From an uncultured Alphaproteobacteria bacterium (lineage in GTDB: Bacteria; Pseudomonadota; Alphaproteobacteria; Rs-D84): DNA of 16,619 bases. The position numbers and the translations under genes are program-made. The notes under the pieces are model-generated. The model was not told where the DNA came from. It saw nothing but the letters and a program-made list of their open reading frames with translations, and did not search any database. Positions 13,422 through 16,619 of this stretch are shown here, in pieces. The DNA is taken from positions 1-16,619 of the forward strand of contig CAMZDE010000020.1 in assembly GCA_947305255.1 (NCBI GenBank). Reading direction: 5' to 3'. Numbering within the stretch: the stretch's first letter is position 1; the number at the start of each line of letters is the position of its first letter.

Positions 13422-13577
13422 TTATGCCTGGTACACCAAAATGCATGCGCACGGACTAAGTTTCAATTCGTTATTGTCATATCCAATGCTGACTGGTTCG
13501 CGGTCGTAAATTTGACCACACCCAGCGATTGCCAATCCGACAACAACAAATGCACAAATCGCCAGAAATTTTTTCAT
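13422..13577 (-). CDS. Small lipoprotein, VirB7-like
   Basis: This 51-residue protein has a lipoprotein signal: basic start, hydrophobic stretch, and a lipobox LAIAGC with the modifiable cysteine at residue 20. The mature part is only about 32 residues and has a C-x-C near its end (CAC at 43-45). An AAGGAG lies 7 bases before the ATG. It is the first gene of the operon with VirB8-like genes, and type IV secretion systems use a short lipoprotein of this size (VirB7) to stabilise VirB9 at the outer membrane. The VirB7 call is by position, size and lipobox only, as VirB7 proteins have little conserved sequence. Confidence 0.65.
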   Translation of the reverse strand: MKKFLAICAFVVVGLAIAGCGQIYDREPVSIGYDNNELKLSPCACILVYQA

Positions 13578-13609
13578 ATTTTTTCTCCTTTGGGTTTCCC
13601 GTTACAAAA

Positions 13610-13639
13610 AGTATAAGAAAAATCAATCCCCTCCGTCAA
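13610..13639 (-). promoter_or_regulatory. Sigma70-like promoter of the lipoprotein/VirB8-like operon
   Basis: On the - strand TTGACG (13634-13639) is separated by 18 bases from TATACT (13610-13615), both close to consensus. The ATG of the lipoprotein is about 33 bases downstream with its own ribosome site. The promoter lies between the stop of bamA and the lipoprotein gene, so the operon has its own promoter and does not depend on bamA transcription. Confidence 0.75.
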
Positions 13640-13649
13640 GCCAAAACGA

Positions 13650-15932
13650 TTAAAATTGCGTTTCGAACGATAGCAAGAATCGTCTTTCTTGGTCATATTC
13701 GTTTAATTTCATTGGCCAACCCCATGAAAAATTCATTGGGCCCATTGGTGTGTTCCAGTATATACCGAACCCAACGGATGTTCGCCAATCTTGGTCAATA
13801 ATATTGTCTTTGGTTATGCCGTATGGATTTGTATATTCATATTCGCGTTTTGGTGGGCGTCCCAAAATACCATAGTCTGCGAAGACAAAACCTTTGACCT
13901 GATATTCATCAGGAATAAATATAGGGAAATTCAACTGGGTTGAACCGTTTAATTTCCATAATCCACCAAGTGAATAACTACGGAAAAACCAGTTTCTTGA
14001 CCCAACGCCGGCAATATCAAATCCACGCAAAGATTCACCACCAAGGAAATAACGATAAACACGTGGTATGTAATTATCGCTCTCTAAAGATTGCAGATAA
14101 CCAAAATCCCATGAAGTCCGCAATTGCCAACGGTCTTCCAAAAATTTTACCATACCAACGATATCGGCATTATATCGCATAAATGTATTCGTTCCACCAA
14201 AACCCGTATATGCCGCACCAATATTTCCGACGATGCCGGTATGAGTGTTTTGTTGGAAATTCGTGTGCAGATTGTAATAGCGCAAATTTGTCCCCAATGT
14301 GTATAAATTCGCCTTTTGCCAACCGCCCAGATTCAAATCATAGTTTTGGTCGAATGTCGCAGATAACCGCATTGTTTGTGTCCAATGGTCGGTTAAACGC
14401 CAACCCAATCTGCCCGAAACAGAGAAAGAATCACGGTCGTATCCATAACCACCCAACTGAGAATATTTATATTGTGTATATGAAACATCAAAACCACCGG
14501 ATAATTCACGATTGAATAAAAACGGTTCGGTGAAACTGAACACGGCCTGACGTTGATATTGTGCAATAGAACCACGAATTTGAACGATTTGACCGCGACC
14601 CATGAAATTATTTTCAGTTATCCCTGCATCAACCATAAAACCATTAATGGACGACCAACCAAATCCCCCAGATAATTCACCGGTCGGTTGTTCTTCCATT
14701 TTTACATCTAAATTCATCATATTCGCATCGGCCAGACGAGTTGGAACCATCTGGACATCCTTGAAATAACGGGTTCGCATTAAATTTTGACGTGCTGTTT
14801 CAATTGTTTGCAGTGAAAAAGGATCGCCTTCGCGCATGGGCAAATGATGTTCGATAACGTTATCGAATGTGCGCACGTTACCTAATAAATTAATAGAATT
14901 TATATATATACGATTTGTTTTTTTGATTTTGAAATTGATATCAACAATGCGTGTGTCATCATGTTTGTCAGGAACAGGTTCGACAGTTATAAATGCATAA
15001 CCATGATCTGCAACCGCGCCGCGCAGGGCATTTATTGTCGCATCGATTTCATCAATGTTATAAACATCTTTCTTTGACACGGTTAACGCGTCGTATAATT
15101 CGTCATTTGGAACATCAGGGAAAGGATTATCAATCGTGATATTGCCGATTTTATATTGATTGCCTTCGTCCACAGTGAATTTTACAGAATAATATTCCCG
15201 ATCAGGTGTAAATTCCCCCTTAACATCTGTAATTTTGAAATCCAAAAAACCGTTTCGCATATAAAATTGATGCAACATTTGTTGATCATATTGAATACGG
15301 TCTTCGTCATATACGTCAAATTGTGCCAAAAAACGCCACCACGCATATTCTCGTGATAAAATTTCGTGGCGCAAAGTGCTGGACCGGAATTTTTTGTTGT
15401 TTTCAAAATCAATACTGCGAATATATGTTGGATGCCCCTCTGAAATTTCATATACGACATTAACACGATTATTATCTAAATCTATCTTCTTAGGATTGAT
15501 TTTTGTGCCAAAATAGCCCTTGCGCTGGTAAAGAGTCAACATGCGTTGGACGTCGCCCCCTACAACAGACGTATCATACGAAGAGCGTTCTTTGATGCGA
15601 ATTTCTTTCTTTAAATCTTCGGTGTCGATTTCATCGTTGCCTTCGACTGTGACCATGTTAACAATAGGCGATTCAACCAGTTTTATACGCAATACATCAT
15701 TATCCAATTTTACGTCCACAGATGAAAAATACCCACTGGATTGCAATTTTTTCGCGATGCTGTTTGCGCGTTCAATGTTTATATTTTCGCCTGTTTTTAC
15801 GCCCGACAAAATCCGCACAGATTCTGTATCCATGCGCTGGTTCCCCGAAACATCAATACGTGACAACACAACCGCATTGGCATTACCATATATCCCCAAC
15901 AAAAACACAAAGCATAAAATAATTTTCTTCAT
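13650..15932 (-). CDS. bamA: Outer membrane protein assembly factor BamA
   Basis: This 760-residue Omp85 protein inserts beta-barrel proteins into the outer membrane. A signal peptide ends near residue 20 (GNANA). Five POTRA domains follow in the first half, recognisable by repeated patterns such as SGNQRMDTESV, EGNDEIDTEDL, GHPTYIRSIDF, and LGNVRTFDNVI. The C-terminal barrel begins after about residue 410 and has the conserved loop-6 motif LRGF (635-638) and a final phenylalanine (ETQF), the barrel signal. The length is usual for the family. Its start lies just after the stop of rseP, the usual order in alphaproteobacteria. The only gene after it is on a separate promoter. Confidence 0.95.
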   Translation of the reverse strand: MKKIILCFVFLLGIYGNANAVVLSRIDVSGNQRMDTESVRILSGVKTGENINIERANSIAKKLQSSGYFSSVDVKLDNDVLRIKLVESPIVNMVTVEGNDEIDTEDLKKEIRIKERSSYDTSVVGGDVQRMLTLYQRKGYFGTKINPKKIDLDNNRVNVVYEISEGHPTYIRSIDFENNKKFRSSTLRHEILSREYAWWRFLAQFDVYDEDRIQYDQQMLHQFYMRNGFLDFKITDVKGEFTPDREYYSVKFTVDEGNQYKIGNITIDNPFPDVPNDELYDALTVSKKDVYNIDEIDATINALRGAVADHGYAFITVEPVPDKHDDTRIVDINFKIKKTNRIYINSINLLGNVRTFDNVIEHHLPMREGDPFSLQTIETARQNLMRTRYFKDVQMVPTRLADANMMNLDVKMEEQPTGELSGGFGWSSINGFMVDAGITENNFMGRGQIVQIRGSIAQYQRQAVFSFTEPFLFNRELSGGFDVSYTQYKYSQLGGYGYDRDSFSVSGRLGWRLTDHWTQTMRLSATFDQNYDLNLGGWQKANLYTLGTNLRYYNLHTNFQQNTHTGIVGNIGAAYTGFGGTNTFMRYNADIVGMVKFLEDRWQLRTSWDFGYLQSLESDNYIPRVYRYFLGGESLRGFDIAGVGSRNWFFRSYSLGGLWKLNGSTQLNFPIFIPDEYQVKGFVFADYGILGRPPKREYEYTNPYGITKDNIIDQDWRTSVGFGIYWNTPMGPMNFSWGWPMKLNEYDQERRFLLSFETQF

Positions 15933-15935
15933 TTT

Positions 15936-16619
15936 TTAATTCAACCCAAATACGCGTGATATATCATTCCACATTGTGAACAAAAACAGCAATCCGATTA
16001 AAATCCATCCACACAAAATAGTCGTTTCCATCGCTTTGCCGCCCAATTTTCTGCGGGTTATGGCCTCTATGATTAAAATCAGTAAATACCCACCATCTAA
16101 TACCGGCAACGGTAACAAATTAATAACGCCCAGATTCACAGAAATTAATGCGATTATAGATAAAAATACCATAAATCCAGCTTCTAATGCGGTTCCAGAA
16201 ACCTGAGCAATAGTAATAAACGACCCCAACTGCTTAGACGAACGTTCGCCGATAATAATCTGTTTCAACACAATCAATAAATTTTTAGATTGATAATACG
16301 TTTCCCGCAATCCGGAATAAAGCGCGCCAAAAAATCCTTTTTTTGAAAATTCAGTCTTGCTGCCGTCGGCAATCAATCCCCACCGTTCCGCAGGTGCCAA
16401 AGACACGCGAACCAATTTATCGCCACGTGCCAACAAAACATTTGCGTCGTGTTCTGATGCTAATTCTTTGGCAATAATCAATTCACCCCAATTGTTTATA
16501 CTGGATTGGTCAATTTTAATAATTATGTCACCCGGTTTCACGCCTGCTTTGAATGCGACACTGTCACGGACGACCTGACCAATAACAGGCAATTGAACAG
16601 TTCGTGGCCGGAACATAAA
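15936..16619 (-). CDS. rseP: RIP zinc metalloprotease RseP (C-terminal part)
   Basis: This is the 3' part of a site-2 protease that cuts anti-sigma or other membrane proteins within the bilayer. About 226 residues lie in the window. They include a PDZ domain (about residues 8-75, with DSVAFKAGVKPGDIII), a membrane helix carrying the zinc-site motif NLLPLPVLDGGYLL (166-179, with the LDG of the family), and a final helix (about 199-215). The HExxH zinc motif, expected near the N-terminus, lies outside the window, so the gene is cut by the edge and the true start is upstream. Its stop is 3 bases before the bamA start, which implies a shared transcript. Confidence 0.9.
   Translation of the reverse strand, partial: FMFRPRTVQLPVIGQVVRDSVAFKAGVKPGDIIIKIDQSSINNWGELIIAKELASEHDANVLLARGDKLVRVSLAPAERWGLIADGSKTEFSKKGFFGALYSGLRETYYQSKNLLIVLKQIIIGERSSKQLGSFITIAQVSGTALEAGFMVFLSIIALISVNLGVINLLPLPVLDGGYLLILIIEAITRRKLGGKAMETTILCGWILIGLLFLFTMWNDISRVFGLN

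Overview
The window looks like a piece of a low-GC alphaproteobacterial chromosome, probably from an uncultured host-associated or gut-type lineage. The evidence is the rseP-bamA order, a chromosomal-type DnaB, a YraN protein, VirB8-like genes and a compact AT-rich layout with short Shine-Dalgarno-led genes. I cannot name the genus from sequence alone.

Layout: (1) Positions 28-351 hold a lysine/alanine-rich histone-H1-like gene. It is followed by three terminator-like hairpins in a row (378-559). (2) Positions 585-4977 on the + strand hold a podovirus-type structural block: major capsid protein, a 76-residue capsid-associated ORF, tail tubular A, tail tubular B, a coiled-coil protein, and the ATPase half of the large terminase. 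A strong 14-bp hairpin separates the capsid genes from the tail genes. (3) Positions 4983-8287 on the - strand interrupt this block with three genes: replicative helicase dnaB, a regulator with two HTH domains and an S24-like C-terminus, and an unknown 214-residue protein. (4) Positions 8280-10883 on the + strand resume the phage block: the nuclease half of the terminase, the portal, a Bbp19-like small protein, and a membrane-anchored coiled-coil protein. (5) Positions 10880-13577 on the - strand form an operon with its own sigma70-like promoter. It encodes a 51-residue VirB7-like lipoprotein, two consecutive VirB8-like proteins, a secreted unknown protein and YraN. (6) Positions 13650-16619 on the - strand hold bamA and the 3' part of rseP, ordinary envelope-biogenesis genes.

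The most unusual feature is the terminase. Its ATPase and nuclease domains are both complete (204 + 282 residues), but they are separate genes about 3.3 kb apart, split in the interdomain linker, with an apparently essential chromosomal gene between them. All phage-type reading frames are open. No integrase, lysis gene, scaffold, small terminase or tail fibre is visible. A relict prophage split by a rearrangement and a domesticated capsid/gene-transfer-agent-like locus with a two-subunit terminase are both possible; the sequence alone does not decide.

No gene-free stretch exceeds 300 bases; the longest is 352-584, which holds the three terminator-like hairpins. I saw no tRNA, rRNA, CRISPR array, transposase or integrase.
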